Shown here one piece after another: positions 17,727-26,727 of a stretch of DNA of 32,419 nucleotides. The notes under the pieces were generated by a model that was given only the letters and a program-made list of their open reading frames with translations, was not told where the DNA came from and did not search any database. The position numbers and the translations under genes were made by a program. Position 1 is the first letter of the stretch. Each line of letters starts with the position of its first letter. The stretch is from Bacillus stratosphericus (GTDB taxonomy: Bacteria; Bacillota; Bacilli; Bacillales; Bacillaceae), in assembly GCF_020524495.1 (NCBI RefSeq), contig NZ_JAIVLB010000033.1, forward strand, positions 1-32,419, in the 5' to 3' direction.

Positions 17727-17755
17727 TTGACGCTTTTTTGACATAGGAGTAAAAT
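17727..17755 (+). promoter_or_regulatory. sdhCAB promoter
   Basis: TTGACG (17727-17732), 17 bases, TAAAAT (17750-17755). Transcription would begin near 17762, leaving a leader of about 90 bases before sdhC. Confidence 0.8.
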
Positions 17756-17852
17756 GAAATTGTCAATAAATTTGAATAAAGTGCTTACATTTGAAAGAAG
17801 CGGGGGTAAGACAATTTTCAAGCAATTGCACTTTTTACTAGGGGGTAAAGTA

Positions 17853-18461
17853 ATGTCGGGGAACAAAGAATTTTTTTATCGGAGATTGCATTCTTTGCTT
17901 GGCGTCATTCCGGTCGGTCTATTTTTAGTACAGCACTTAGTGATTAACCATTTTGCGACGAACGGACCAGAGGCGTTTAACAAAGCTGCACACTTTATGG
18001 AACAGCTTCCATTCAGATATGCACTTGAGCTGTTCGTGATTTTCTTACCACTGATCTATCATGCTGTTTATGGGGTGTATATAGCCTTTACGGCACAAAA
18101 CAACACGTCTCGCTTCAGTTACTTAAGAAACTGGTTGTTCAGACTGCAAAGGATTACAGGTATCATTACATTGGTTTTTGTCACTTGGCACGTATGGGAA
18201 ACAAGAATTCAAGCGCAGCTTGGGGCTGAAGTAAACTATGACATGATGGCGAATATTTTAAGCTCTCCATTTATGCTAGGCTTCTATATTGTCGGCATTT
18301 TATCTACTATTTTCCACTTTGCTAATGGCTTGTGGTCATTTGCTGTCAGCTGGGGAATTACCGTTTCACCACGCTCACAAAGAATCTCCACATATGTGAC
18401 ATTAGGTATATTTATAGCGCTTTCATATGTAGGGCTAAGAGCAATTTTCGCTTTTGTTTAA
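17853..18461 (+). CDS. sdhC: Succinate dehydrogenase cytochrome b558 subunit
   Basis: Membrane anchor of complex II that carries two haems b and the quinone site. The 202 residues match B. subtilis SdhC in length, and all four haem-ligand histidines stand at the same numbers: H28 (VQHLV), H70 (IYHAVYG), H113 (TWHVWE) and H155 (FHFANG). Five hydrophobic helices are apparent. ATG 17853 is chosen: it has aggggg 17840-17845, and the longer in-frame ATG at 17754 lies inside the promoter -10 element. In B. subtilis the sRNA FsrA represses sdhC translation; the G-rich ribosome site here could serve the same purpose (inference). Confidence 0.96.
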   Translation: MSGNKEFFYRRLHSLLGVIPVGLFLVQHLVINHFATNGPEAFNKAAHFMEQLPFRYALELFVIFLPLIYHAVYGVYIAFTAQNNTSRFSYLRNWLFRLQRITGIITLVFVTWHVWETRIQAQLGAEVNYDMMANILSSPFMLGFYIVGILSTIFHFANGLWSFAVSWGITVSPRSQRISTYVTLGIFIALSYVGLRAIFAFV

Positions 18462-18498
18462 GAGGAAATAGATTAGTAGAAGAGGGAGAGGGGCTACA

Positions 18499-20259
18499 AT
18501 GAGTAATTCTAGCATCATCGTTGTCGGAGGCGGCTTAGCTGGTCTCATGGCAACTATAAAAGCAGCAGAAGCGGGAACAGCTGTTAAACTATTTTCAATC
18601 GTACCTGTGAAACGTTCACATTCTGTATGTGCACAGGGAGGAATTAACGGCGCGGTGAATACAAAAGGTGAAGGGGATTCACCTTATGAGCATTTTGATG
18701 ATACGGTATATGGCGGAGATTTCTTAGCTAACCAGCCACCAGTAAAGGCAATGTGTGAAGCAGCGCCGTCCATTATCCACTTACTTGATCGTATGGGTGT
18801 CATGTTTAACAGAACACCAGAAGGATTACTGGACTTCCGCCGCTTCGGTGGAACACAGCACCATCGTACAGCATTTGCTGGTGCCACAACGGGTCAGCAG
18901 CTATTATATGCACTGGATGAGCAGGTTCGTCGCTATGAAGTAGCAGGACTTGTAACGAAATATGAAGGCTGGGAATTCCTTGGCGCTGTTTTAGATGACG
19001 GGGAAGTATGCCGAGGCATTGTCGCGCAAAACCTGACGACAATGGAAATTGAATCCTTCCGTTCAGATGCAGTCATCATGGCAACAGGCGGTCCTGGAAT
19101 CGTATTTGGTAAATCAACGAACTCCATGATTAATACCGGATCAGCGGCATCAATCGTTTATCAGCAAGGTGCTCATTATGCAAATGGAGAATTCATTCAA
19201 ATTCACCCAACAGCCATCCCAGGAGATGACAAGCTTCGTCTCATGAGTGAATCGGCTCGTGGTGAAGGCGGACGAGTTTGGACATATAAAGACGGGAAGC
19301 CTTGGTACTTCCTTGAAGAAAAATACCCAGCATACGGGAACCTTGTACCACGTGACATCGCAACGCGTGAAATTTTCGACGTATGTGTCGTGCAAAAGCT
19401 TGGTATCAACGGAGAAAACATGGTATACCTGGATCTTTCTCATAAAGATCCAAAAGAGCTTGATATTAAGCTTGGCGGAATCATTGAAATCTATGAAAAA
19501 TTCATGGGTGATGACCCGCGTAAGCTTCCGATGAAAATTTTCCCTGCTGTTCATTACTCGATGGGCGGATTATGGGTCGATTATGATCAAATGACCAATA
19601 TCAAAGGCTTGTTCGCTGCTGGAGAATGTGATTACTCTATGCATGGAGGAAACAGACTTGGCGCAAACTCCTTGCTTTCTGCGATTTACGGCGGAATGGT
19701 CGCTGGACCAAATGCAGTGAAGTACATTAGCAGTCTTGAAAAGTCTGCGGAAGACCTATCTTCTGCAACATTTGACAGCGCCGTGAAGAAAGAGCAGGAG
19801 AAATGGGACAACATTCTCAGCATGGATGGGACAGAAAATGCATACGTTCTTCATAAAGAGCTTGGAGAATGGATGACGGATAACGTCACAGTGGTTCGTT
19901 ACAATGACAAACTCTTAAAAACAGATCAGAAGATTGAAGAACTGATGGAGCGCTATAAGCATATCAACATCAACGATACAGCATCATGGAGCAACCAAGG
20001 CGCTGCGTTTACCCGTCAGCTTGACAACATGCTTCAGCTAGCAAGAGTCATTACGATCGGGGCATACAACCGGAATGAAAGCCGAGGCGCACACTATAAA
20101 CCGGAATTCCCAGAAAGAAACGACGATGAATTCCTAAAAACAACGATGGCTACGTTCAAAGGGAAGAATCAAAAACCAGCATTCCACTATGAGGACGTCG
20201 ATGTATCGTTAATTGCACCTCGTAAACGAGATTACTCGAAGAAAAAGGTGGAGAAATAA
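18499..20259 (+). CDS. sdhA: Succinate dehydrogenase flavoprotein subunit
   Basis: Oxidises succinate to fumarate at the membrane in the TCA cycle. It has 586 residues, as in B. subtilis. The dinucleotide fold IIVVGGGLAGLMATIKAAEAG begins near residue 6, and KRSHSVCAQGGINGA holds the histidine (H41) covalently linked to FAD. Substrate residues appear in HRTAFAG, SARGEGGRVW and YSMGGLWVD, with the final FAD contact GGNRLGANSLLSA. ATG 18499 follows gggagaggggc. The stop is one base before sdhB. Confidence 0.97.
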   Translation: MSNSSIIVVGGGLAGLMATIKAAEAGTAVKLFSIVPVKRSHSVCAQGGINGAVNTKGEGDSPYEHFDDTVYGGDFLANQPPVKAMCEAAPSIIHLLDRMGVMFNRTPEGLLDFRRFGGTQHHRTAFAGATTGQQLLYALDEQVRRYEVAGLVTKYEGWEFLGAVLDDGEVCRGIVAQNLTTMEIESFRSDAVIMATGGPGIVFGKSTNSMINTGSAASIVYQQGAHYANGEFIQIHPTAIPGDDKLRLMSESARGEGGRVWTYKDGKPWYFLEEKYPAYGNLVPRDIATREIFDVCVVQKLGINGENMVYLDLSHKDPKELDIKLGGIIEIYEKFMGDDPRKLPMKIFPAVHYSMGGLWVDYDQMTNIKGLFAAGECDYSMHGGNRLGANSLLSAIYGGMVAGPNAVKYISSLEKSAEDLSSATFDSAVKKEQEKWDNILSMDGTENAYVLHKELGEWMTDNVTVVRYNDKLLKTDQKIEELMERYKHININDTASWSNQGAAFTRQLDNMLQLARVITIGAYNRNESRGAHYKPEFPERNDDEFLKTTMATFKGKNQKPAFHYEDVDVSLIAPRKRDYSKKKVEK

Positions 20260-20260
20260 G

Positions 20261-21025
20261 ATGAGTGAAAAAAACACGATTCATTTCATTATCACACGTC
20301 AAGATACAGCAGATGGAAAGTCTTATGATGAGGAATTTGAAATCCCTTACCGTCCGAATATGAACGTCATTTCCGCTCTCATGGAAATTAGACGTAACCC
20401 GGTTAATAAACAAGGTGAAAAAACAACGGCCATCAACTGGGATATGAACTGTCTTGAAGAGGTGTGTGGTGCTTGTTCCATGGTCATTAATGGATCACCT
20501 CGCCAGTCATGTACAGCACTGATTGACAAGTTAGAGCAGCCGATCCGTCTTCAGCCGATGAAGACATTCCCAGTTGTCAGAGACTTGCAGGTTGATAGAA
20601 GCCGTATGTTTAACTCCTTGAAAAAAGTCAAAGCATGGGTGCCAATCGATGGCACATATGATCTTGGACCTGGACCAAGAATGCCTGAGAAAAAACGTCA
20701 ATGGGCGTATGAGCTTTCTAAATGTATGACATGTGGTGTCTGCCTAGAAGCTTGTCCAAACGTCAATGATAAATCTTCCTTTATGGGACCTGCACCGCTT
20801 TCGCAAGTTCGTCTATTTAACGCACATCCGACAGGTGCGATGAATAAGTCAGACCGCCTAGAAGAAATTATGGGTGATGGGGGTCTTGCTAACTGTGGGA
20901 ACTCTCAAAACTGTGTGCAGGCTTGTCCGAAAGGGATCCCGCTGACAACGTCTATTGCAGCACTTAACAGAGATACAACATTACAAGCTTTCCGTAACTT
21001 CTTCGGAAGCGATCACGCAGAATAA
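20261..21025 (+). CDS. sdhB: Succinate dehydrogenase iron-sulfur subunit
   Basis: Passes electrons from SdhA to the quinone site in SdhC. The 254 residues have the [2Fe-2S] ligands in CLEEVCGACSMVINGSPRQS with a following C, then the ferredoxin-like ligands CMTCGVCLEACPN and CGNSQNCVQACPKGIP for the other clusters. ATG 20261 is one base after the sdhA stop and has aaggtggag upstream; the frame is open further upstream into sdhA but has no support. A terminator follows. Confidence 0.97.
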   Translation: MSEKNTIHFIITRQDTADGKSYDEEFEIPYRPNMNVISALMEIRRNPVNKQGEKTTAINWDMNCLEEVCGACSMVINGSPRQSCTALIDKLEQPIRLQPMKTFPVVRDLQVDRSRMFNSLKKVKAWVPIDGTYDLGPGPRMPEKKRQWAYELSKCMTCGVCLEACPNVNDKSSFMGPAPLSQVRLFNAHPTGAMNKSDRLEEIMGDGGLANCGNSQNCVQACPKGIPLTTSIAALNRDTTLQAFRNFFGSDHAE

Positions 21026-21085
21026 CATCACATTCAGTCCTCTTTGCCAATCATGATGAGTGTTTACAAGAGGCTGGATGCATAA

Positions 21086-21115
21086 AAACGCCTCTTCCAT
21101 TCGGGAGAGGCGTTT
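21086..21115 (+). terminator. Terminator of sdhCAB
   Basis: aaacgcctcttcc / gggagaggcgttt (one G-U), loop attc, then gtttgt. The stem is strong and the T tract is interrupted. Confidence 0.8.
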
Positions 21116-21139
21116 GTTTGTAAATAAGGAGTTGATTAA

Positions 21140-21598
21140 ATGAGAATGCCGTCATATATTGAAGAACCGTTTGAGCAATGGAGGGCATCCTTTCGATTTT
21201 ATGTGGAAACCACCGTCCGTTTTTCAGAAACGGATATGTTTGGCCACATGAACAATGTCACCCCTTTTGTGTATTTTGAAGAGGCACGGATTGCTTTTTT
21301 TCAAAAAACAGGACTTGTGGATAAACGAATGAAGCGAGTGAAAGAGACCATCACCGTCGTTGCAAACCTGCAATGTGATTACATCAAGCAGGTGGAGATC
21401 GGTGAGAGGCTGCGTGTATACGTAAAGCCGGAAAAAGTCGGGTCAAGCTCACTCATCCTTCATTACTTAGGAGAAAGTGAACAGCAGGAACCATGCTTTA
21501 CGGGCTCTGTGACAATGGTGCAAATTAGCAAAGATACAGGCGCACCTGTCCCATTTACAGAAGAAGAAAAAGAGACATTTCAGGCTCAGCGAAATTAA
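21140..21598 (+). CDS. ysmA: Acyl-CoA thioesterase (4HBT hotdog) YsmA
   Basis: A 152-residue hotdog-fold protein of the YbgC/FadM-type thioesterase group. The motif RFSETDMFGHMNNVTPFVYF, around residue 30, carries the catalytic aspartate region and the HMNN signature, followed by EEARIAFFQ. The substrate is unknown; an acyl-CoA is the family expectation. The position after sdhB is as in B. subtilis ysmA. Start ATG 21140, ribosome site aaggag. Confidence 0.85.
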   Translation: MRMPSYIEEPFEQWRASFRFYVETTVRFSETDMFGHMNNVTPFVYFEEARIAFFQKTGLVDKRMKRVKETITVVANLQCDYIKQVEIGERLRVYVKPEKVGSSSLILHYLGESEQQEPCFTGSVTMVQISKDTGAPVPFTEEEKETFQAQRN

Positions 21599-21679
21599 TT
21601 AATCACCCTCTATCAACCGTGTATGCTTCGTTTTGTTATAATAAAAAGATCATATCATGAAAAAACAAAAGGAGAACAC

Positions 21680-22393
21680 ATGAAGATTTTTCAATATGAT
21701 ATCATTGATAGTACGAATAATGAAGCGAAAAGGCTTATTCAACAAGGAGAAGTGCCTTCATTTGCTGTCTATTCCCGTCAGCAGACAGCAGGAAGAGGCA
21801 GGCTCGGCAGACCGTGGGAAACGCCTTCAGGGAATGTCGCCGTGACTATAACGGTAAAGCCGCCAGAAGAATTGTCCACCCAATCAACGATTGCCCCGCT
21901 AACGGCACTAGCGATCTATGATGTACTCAAACCACTCATGAGGGCTGAGGAGCAGCTAGCGATCAAATGGCCAAATGATATTGTCATTCATGAGGCAAAG
22001 GTATCCGGCACATTAATTGAAGCAGACCGCAGTGCCATCTATATCGGTGTTGGCATCAATGTGCAGACGAAGCCTCAGCATGTCCCGTACAAAACCATTT
22101 GTTTATCAGAGCTGACAGATGTCAGTGCAGACCAGCTTGTGAAAAACTTGACGACGGCTTTTGAAAAATACTATACACGCTGGCAAAACGAAGGCTTTGA
22201 AGCACTCACTGCACTCTACAACAAACGATTATTTCGCCTCAATCAACCGCTTCGCATTTCATTAGATCGTGAAAAACAAACATGGCAAGAAGGCATTTGC
22301 TGCGGGGTCAACCGCTACGGCCATCTGCAACTAAAAGATGACCTAGGACATATAAAAGCCCATTCTGCCGGAGATATTGATGCACCTCTCTAA
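21680..22393 (+). CDS. Biotin-protein-ligase-like protein lacking the HTH domain
   Basis: A 237-residue protein with the complete catalytic and C-terminal domains of BirA but no N-terminal DNA-binding domain. It starts at MKIFQYDIIDSTNNEAKRL, already inside the catalytic fold. It has the biotin/ATP loop AGRGRLGRPWETPSGN (38-52), KWPNDI (96-101), KVSGTLIEA (107-115), IGVGINV and a small C-terminal beta domain (about 190-237, HLQLKDDLGHIKAHSAGDID). The ATG 21680 has aaaaggagaac upstream and an extended -10 TGT-TATAAT at 21634-21642; further upstream in frame there is no ribosome site. It could be a second biotin ligase or have a related ligase function. I do not recall such a gene between ysmA and gerE in B. 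subtilis. Confidence 0.85.
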   Translation: MKIFQYDIIDSTNNEAKRLIQQGEVPSFAVYSRQQTAGRGRLGRPWETPSGNVAVTITVKPPEELSTQSTIAPLTALAIYDVLKPLMRAEEQLAIKWPNDIVIHEAKVSGTLIEADRSAIYIGVGINVQTKPQHVPYKTICLSELTDVSADQLVKNLTTAFEKYYTRWQNEGFEALTALYNKRLFRLNQPLRISLDREKQTWQEGICCGVNRYGHLQLKDDLGHIKAHSAGDIDAPL

Positions 22394-22403
22394 AATTATA
22401 AAA

Positions 22404-22466
22404 AGCAGACGATTTCCTCGTCTGCTCAGCTTGTAGAGAAACCTATGTTTTTCTACAAGTTTTTTT
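22404..22466 (+). terminator. Double-hairpin terminator after the ligase-like gene
   Basis: First stem gcagacga / tcgtctgc (22404-22424). A second, cttgtagagaaa / tttttctacaag (22430-22459, one G-U), is followed by seven Ts. The second is a strong terminator. Confidence 0.88.
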
Positions 22467-22507
22467 GTTTTAAATGGTTTTGAATTCTACTTAAAAACCA
22501 AGGTCGT

Positions 22508-22841
22508 GCGAATTGGTGATCTAATCTGTCAAGATAAGGTGGAGAATCATGAATATGACCAGGCGTTACGTATCCGTTGTTCGGTGATCTAAATAGAGGC
22601 TTCATCCAAGTCTTTTATATAGTTTTGTGTATCAAATCTACGTACTTGTCAATTTTACGGAACAGGTGATTCTCTTCGACAAGTTGGTCGAGCAGTACAA
22701 ATTCAGCTTCGTTCTGTGAAGAATTCCTTGTGTAGAACATGGCAGATACCATCCTTTTGAAGGCTTTTCTTTATGATAAAATGAGGGAATGGATAATTTA
22801 AGAGAGAAAATGAAAAAAGGGTGTCAATTTTCTCGACAGCC
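22508..22841 (-). pseudogene. Internally deleted IS1182-family transposase remnant
   Basis: On the minus strand an ATG at 22740, with ribosome-like aaaggatgg upstream, encodes MFYTRNSSQNEAEFVLLDQL and then VEENHLFRKIDKYVDLIHKT before a stop. LRKIDKYVDL-type sequence is the N-terminus of IS1182-family DDE transposases. About 20 codons later, in the same frame after the stop, VTPGHIHDSPPYLDRLDHQ appears; this resembles the middle of that family (vTxGNxHDS). Several hundred codons are missing between them. Bases 22819-22841 (gggtgtcaattttctcgaca and gcc) may be one terminal repeat. The other end cannot be placed. The rest of 22467-22925 shows no gene. Confidence 0.65.
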
Positions 22842-22929
22842 TGTGTCTCTACATGAGACTCGTCCTTTTTTTGCTGCTTGAAGCGTAACAAATTGGACGC
22901 TGATATGCAGGATTTCTCTATTTTAACGT

Positions 22930-22958
22930 CACCTACCTCAGGCAATCGGCATATGATA
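22930..22958 (+). promoter_or_regulatory. Probable sigma-K promoter of gerE
   Basis: cacc at 22930-22933 and catatgata at 22950-22958 are separated by 16 bases. This fits the sigma-K consensus (AC at -35, CATAnnnTA at -10), which agrees with gerE being a late mother-cell gene in B. subtilis. Confidence 0.75.
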
Positions 22959-23026
22959 TCTCGACTATACCGAATCCCATTCTATAGAGACTAGAGCTCT
23001 CACCTTAGCAAGGAGGGTTACAATAC

Positions 23027-23251
23027 TTGAAGGAGAAAGAGTTTCAATCCAAGCCGCTATTAACCAAAAGAGAAAGAGAAGTATTTGAATTGCTCGTCCA
23101 AGATAAAACAACAAAAGAAATTGCAAGCGAGCTTTTTATTAGCGAAAAGACTGTTCGAAATCATATTTCGAATGCCATGCAAAAGTTGGGAGTCAAGGGT
23201 CGTTCACAGGCCGTAGTCGAGCTTCTGCGTATGGGTGAGCTAGAGCTCTAA
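23027..23251 (+). CDS. gerE: Spore regulator GerE (LuxR-type HTH)
   Basis: Late mother-cell transcription factor for coat genes. It is 74 residues, the exact length of B. subtilis GerE, and consists only of the LuxR-type helix-turn-helix: [20 protein letters not shown], then [18 protein letters not shown] with recognition helix about 46-60 and [18 protein letters not shown]. The start is TTG 23027 with a near-perfect aaggagg (23010-23016). A sigma-K promoter stands upstream and a hairpin follows. Confidence 0.96.
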   Translation: MKEKEFQSKPLLTKREREVFELLVQDKTTKEIASELFISEKTVRNHISNAMQKLGVKGRSQAVVELLRMGELEL

Positions 23252-23257
23252 AGTCAG

Positions 23258-23295
23258 CCGGTTTTCCTTCCACATCGGGGAGGAACCGGTTATTT
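23258..23295 (+). terminator. Probable terminator of gerE
   Basis: ccggttttccttcc / ggggaggaaccgg forms a 12-bp stem with a two-base bulge. The following ttatttct is a weak U-tract. Confidence 0.55.
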
Positions 23296-23400
23296 CTATG
23301 TGATTTCCTTGAGTCTCTTCTTGCATTTTCTTTGAAAAACGAGGAAAATAGGAATGTACATTTTAATCAAAGTGAGATGCTATAGTGAGGTATCAATGAA

Positions 23401-23841
23401 ATGGAAACGAATGAGTTCAACCATGTTGCAGAGATTGAAAAATCATTGCGCCATATTGCCGCAATTATTAAGCAAAAAGGCAGAGAAATTCTGAATCAAT
23501 ATACGATTACACCTCCTCAATTTGTAGGGCTACAATGGCTTTTTGAATTCGGAGATATGACAATAGGTGAGCTATCACAAAAGATGTATTTGGCTTGTAG
23601 CACGACAACCGATTTAATTGATAGAATGGAAAAAAGTGAACTTGTCGAACGGGTGAAAGATCCTTCTGACCGCCGCGTGGTTCGCATTCATTTATTGCCT
23701 GAAGGCGAGCGGATCATTCAAGAAGTGATTATCAAACGCCAAGAATACGTCAGTGAACTTCTAGGGGCTTTCTCAGAAGAAGAAGCCATCGTTTTCAACC
23801 AATCCTTAATGAAACTACAGCAGCAAATGAAAAGAAAATGA
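23401..23841 (+). CDS. ysmB: MarR-family regulator YsmB
   Basis: A 146-residue MarR-type winged-helix regulator, the length of B. subtilis YsmB. The HTH is [20 protein letters not shown] (about 57-76) followed by [20 protein letters not shown] (wing, with the family signature D..DRR). Targets and ligand are unknown. ATG 23401 is preceded by gtgagg and by an extended -10 (TGC-TATAGT, 23378-23386). racE begins eight bases after the stop, so the two are co-transcribed. Confidence 0.9.
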   Translation: METNEFNHVAEIEKSLRHIAAIIKQKGREILNQYTITPPQFVGLQWLFEFGDMTIGELSQKMYLACSTTTDLIDRMEKSELVERVKDPSDRRVVRIHLLPEGERIIQEVIIKRQEYVSELLGAFSEEEAIVFNQSLMKLQQQMKRK

Positions 23842-23848
23842 GGCGATT

Positions 23849-24667
23849 TTGTTGGATCAACCAATCGGCGTCATTGATTCCGGTGTTGGCGGTTTAACCG
23901 TTGCGAAGGAAATCATGAGACAACTGCCAAAAGAGAAAATCATTTACGTAGGCGATACAAAACGATGTCCGTATGGCCCGAGGAAAGAAGAAGAGGTTCT
24001 TCAATATACGTGGGAAATAGCGCAACACTTATTGAGACATCACCATATTAAAATGCTCGTCATTGCGTGCAACACAGCGACGGCGATTGCACTTGATGAA
24101 ACCAAAGCAACGCTCGATATCCCGGTCATTGGCGTGATCCAGCCCGGATCCCGCACCGCTATCAAGGTGACAAGTAACCAGCATATTGGCGTCATTGGCA
24201 CGGCCAATACGATCAAAAGCGAGGCCTATAAAGAAGCGCTGCTCTCTTTAAAAGCAGGTCTAACGGTTCAAAGCCTGGCTTGTCCAATGCTTGTTCCATT
24301 TGTGGAAAGCGGTACGTTTTTAGATCATACAGCAGATGAAGTTGTGAAAGCCTCTCTTGAGCCAATGAAAGAAACAGGAATTGATACGCTCATTCTTGGC
24401 TGCACGCACTATCCTATTTTAAAAGAGCCGATTCAGCGTTTTATGGGCAGTGATGTGAGCATCATTTCATCAGGGGATGAGACTGCTAGAGAAGCAAGTA
24501 CGATTCTTTCATACAAAGGACTGTTAAATGCTTCTAAGGAAGCACCCGTTCATACATTTTACACAACAGGGCAGCAGCAAAATTTTCAAAATATTGCTCG
24601 TGACTGGTTCGGTTACCTACCAGGGAAGGTCGAAACTGTGTCACTTGAACAGGTTTATCAGCAATAA
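23849..24667 (+). CDS. racE: Glutamate racemase
   Basis: Converts L- to D-glutamate for peptidoglycan (and, in bacilli that make it, poly-gamma-glutamate). The 272 residues equal B. subtilis RacE. The catalytic pair is in IACNTATA (about 72-79) and LGCTHYP (about 183-189), and the N-terminus has [15 protein letters not shown]. The start is TTG 23849 with gaggcgat upstream; a second TTG follows at once, and the family N-terminus MLxQPIG favours the first. A terminator comes directly after. Confidence 0.95.
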   Translation: MLDQPIGVIDSGVGGLTVAKEIMRQLPKEKIIYVGDTKRCPYGPRKEEEVLQYTWEIAQHLLRHHHIKMLVIACNTATAIALDETKATLDIPVIGVIQPGSRTAIKVTSNQHIGVIGTANTIKSEAYKEALLSLKAGLTVQSLACPMLVPFVESGTFLDHTADEVVKASLEPMKETGIDTLILGCTHYPILKEPIQRFMGSDVSIISSGDETAREASTILSYKGLLNASKEAPVHTFYTTGQQQNFQNIARDWFGYLPGKVETVSLEQVYQQ

Positions 24668-24697
24668 CCCGCTTCTATTTGAGTGGGTTATTTTTTT
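24663..24697 (+). terminator. Terminator of ysmB-racE
   Basis: aataacccgct / agtgggttatt (one G-U) followed by a run of Ts; the stem begins inside the racE stop codon region. Confidence 0.88.
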
Positions 24698-24767
24698 ATG
24701 AAAAGGGTCTAATTCTCTCAGGGAGCTCGTATACATAGTAGTACAAACTACCAGAGGAGGGTGAAGT

Positions 24768-25829
24768 ATGCTAAAAAAAGGATCTACAGCAGCTGTTACG
24801 TGTATCGCGTCAGCCATGCTTTTATCAGGATGTGGATTATTTCAAACAGACCAAGCGAAAACAGAGATTGATCCACCGCAAAATGTCACATATGTGAAAG
24901 AAAATAAAGAAGACAAACAAACAGCCAAAGAAGGAAAAGAAGAGAAGCAGGCAGATACGGTTATGAGAGAATTATATTTAATTGATAAAAACGGATATGT
25001 CGTGTCTCAATCTATTCCGCTTCCGAAAAACGAAGGAAGTGCCAAACAAACCCTTGAATATCTCGTGGATGGAGGGCCCATTTCCAACCTAATGCCAAAT
25101 GGATTCAGAGCCGTTTTGCCGGCTGACACGAGAGTATCTGTCGATATTAAAGACGGAACTGCGGTTGTTGATTTTTCAAATGAATTCAAAAACTATAAAA
25201 AAGAAGACGAACAGCGGATATTGCAATCTGTCACTTGGACATTAACGCAGTTTGATTCGGTAGCCAAAGTCAAATTGAAGATGAATGGGCATGAATTAAA
25301 AGAAATGCCTGTGAACGGCACACCGATCTCAGATGATCTAAGCAGAGAGGATGGCATTAATATTCAGCACGAGGCGGCTGCGGATATGACGGCGACAAAG
25401 CCAGTGACCGTTTACTACTTATCTGAATCTGATGAGCAGACCTACTACGTCCCGGTCACAACAAGAGCGCCAAAAGACGAGGATGATCCAATTACAGCAG
25501 CCATTGATGAGCTGGTTTCTGGGCCAAGCAAAACAAGCCATTTGCTCACAGACTTTGACCAAGATGTCAAGCTGAATGATGTACCAAAAGTAAAAGACGG
25601 TCATGTGACACTTGATTTCAATGAATCCATTTTTGGCAGTGTAGATGAAAAGAAAAAAGTCATTTCACAAAAAGTGCTCGATAGTATTGTCCTCACATTA
25701 ACAGAGCTGCCGGATGTCAAAAGCGTATCTGTGAAGGTAAACGGAAAGGCAGAGCTTGTGAACGAAAAAGGAGCAGAGCTTACAAAGCCGGTTTCGAGAC
25801 CAGAACAAGTGAATACAGGTAGTTTTTAA
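24768..25829 (+). CDS. gerM: Spore germination lipoprotein GerM
   Basis: A mother-cell lipoprotein needed for normal sporulation and germination; it bridges the engulfed forespore secretion channel in B. subtilis. The 353 residues (B. subtilis about 366) have a lipoprotein signal with lipobox LLSG-C at C22. A charged linker rich in K, E and Q (about 40-65) follows, then two GerMN beta-alpha domains (about 66-195 and 210-335) that are similar to each other: VSVDIKDGTAVVDFSNEF and VKDGHVTLDFNESIF occupy corresponding places. ATG 24768 follows gaggagggtg. A possible sigma-E-like -10 (tatacata near 24730) precedes, but the match is poor. Confidence 0.92.
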   Translation: MLKKGSTAAVTCIASAMLLSGCGLFQTDQAKTEIDPPQNVTYVKENKEDKQTAKEGKEEKQADTVMRELYLIDKNGYVVSQSIPLPKNEGSAKQTLEYLVDGGPISNLMPNGFRAVLPADTRVSVDIKDGTAVVDFSNEFKNYKKEDEQRILQSVTWTLTQFDSVAKVKLKMNGHELKEMPVNGTPISDDLSREDGINIQHEAAADMTATKPVTVYYLSESDEQTYYVPVTTRAPKDEDDPITAAIDELVSGPSKTSHLLTDFDQDVKLNDVPKVKDGHVTLDFNESIFGSVDEKKKVISQKVLDSIVLTLTELPDVKSVSVKVNGKAELVNEKGAELTKPVSRPEQVNTGSF

Positions 25830-25852
25830 CGTCACACATTGATATAATGGAG

Positions 25853-25886
25853 AAAAAGAGGCATGCCTATTCGCTGCCTCTTTTTT
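25853..25886 (+). terminator. Terminator of gerM
   Basis: aaaaagaggca / tgcctcttttt with T run to 25886. Confidence 0.9.
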
Positions 25887-25979
25887 ATTCCAAGCGATTA
25901 GAACCGGCTGAGGTTGTCAAAGTTATTAAGAGAACCCTGCTGACATCACGCGGAATGTATATCGTAACGGAGGTAAATC

Positions 25980-26708
25980 ATGAGATTAGATGAAAGACAA
26001 TATGATGAATTAAGAAAAATTGAAATAGAGGCAGGCTACATTACGCATCCAGAAGGCTCTGTCTTAATCTCAGCGGGAAATACAAAGGTGATTTGTAACG
26101 CATCAATCGAAGACCGTGTACCTCCTTTTTTAAGAGGAGAAGGAAAAGGCTGGATCACAGCAGAATATAGCATGCTTCCAAGAGCAACAGCGCAAAGAAC
26201 GATTAGAGAATCTTCTAAAGGAAAAGTCACAGGACGTACAATGGAAATTCAGCGGTTGATTGGACGAGCACTCCGCGCAGTCGTTGACTTAGAAAAGCTT
26301 GGGGAGCGCACGATTTGGATTGATTGTGATGTCATTCAAGCAGACGGCGGAACACGGACGGCGTCCATCACAGGTGCTTTTGTTGCCATGACACTTGCGA
26401 TTCAAAAGCTTCGAGCAGAAGGGGTCATGAAAGAAAATCCAATTACTGATTATTTAGCGGCGATATCCGTGGGAATTGATTCTAAGCAGGGACTTCTGTT
26501 AGATTTAAATTATGTAGAAGATTCTTCGGCTGAAGTGGATATGAATGTTATCATGACAGGAGCTGGACGCTTTGTTGAACTTCAAGGAACAGGCGAAGAA
26601 GCCACTTTTTCAAGAGAGCAGCTAAACGGACTGCTTGATCTAGCCGAAAAGGGCATTAAGGAATTAATTGAAAAGCAAAAAGCAGTGACAGGAGAAGTCA
26701 TCGAATAA
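25980..26708 (+). CDS. rph: Ribonuclease PH
   Basis: Phosphorolytic 3' exoribonuclease that trims tRNA 3' ends. The 242 residues show the RNase PH fold: [20 protein letters not shown], then [37 protein letters not shown] (RNA and phosphate sites) and [20 protein letters not shown]. Rph forms hexameric rings. The ATG at 25980 has an excellent ribosome site (ggaggt). ysnA and ysnB follow closely, giving an rph-ysnA-ysnB operon as in B. subtilis. Confidence 0.96.
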   Translation: MRLDERQYDELRKIEIEAGYITHPEGSVLISAGNTKVICNASIEDRVPPFLRGEGKGWITAEYSMLPRATAQRTIRESSKGKVTGRTMEIQRLIGRALRAVVDLEKLGERTIWIDCDVIQADGGTRTASITGAFVAMTLAIQKLRAEGVMKENPITDYLAAISVGIDSKQGLLLDLNYVEDSSAEVDMNVIMTGAGRFVELQGTGEEATFSREQLNGLLDLAEKGIKELIEKQKAVTGEVIE

Positions 26709-26727
26709 GCAGAAGGGTTTGATCAGG

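Noticed and set aside
17754-17852. N-terminal extension of sdhC
   Set aside because: The upstream ATG is inside the promoter -10; the downstream ATG restores the family length and haem-ligand numbering.
22703-22945. 80-codon minus-strand frame upstream of gerE
   Set aside because: It is out of frame with the transposase remnant and runs through the gerE sigma-K promoter; no ribosome site.
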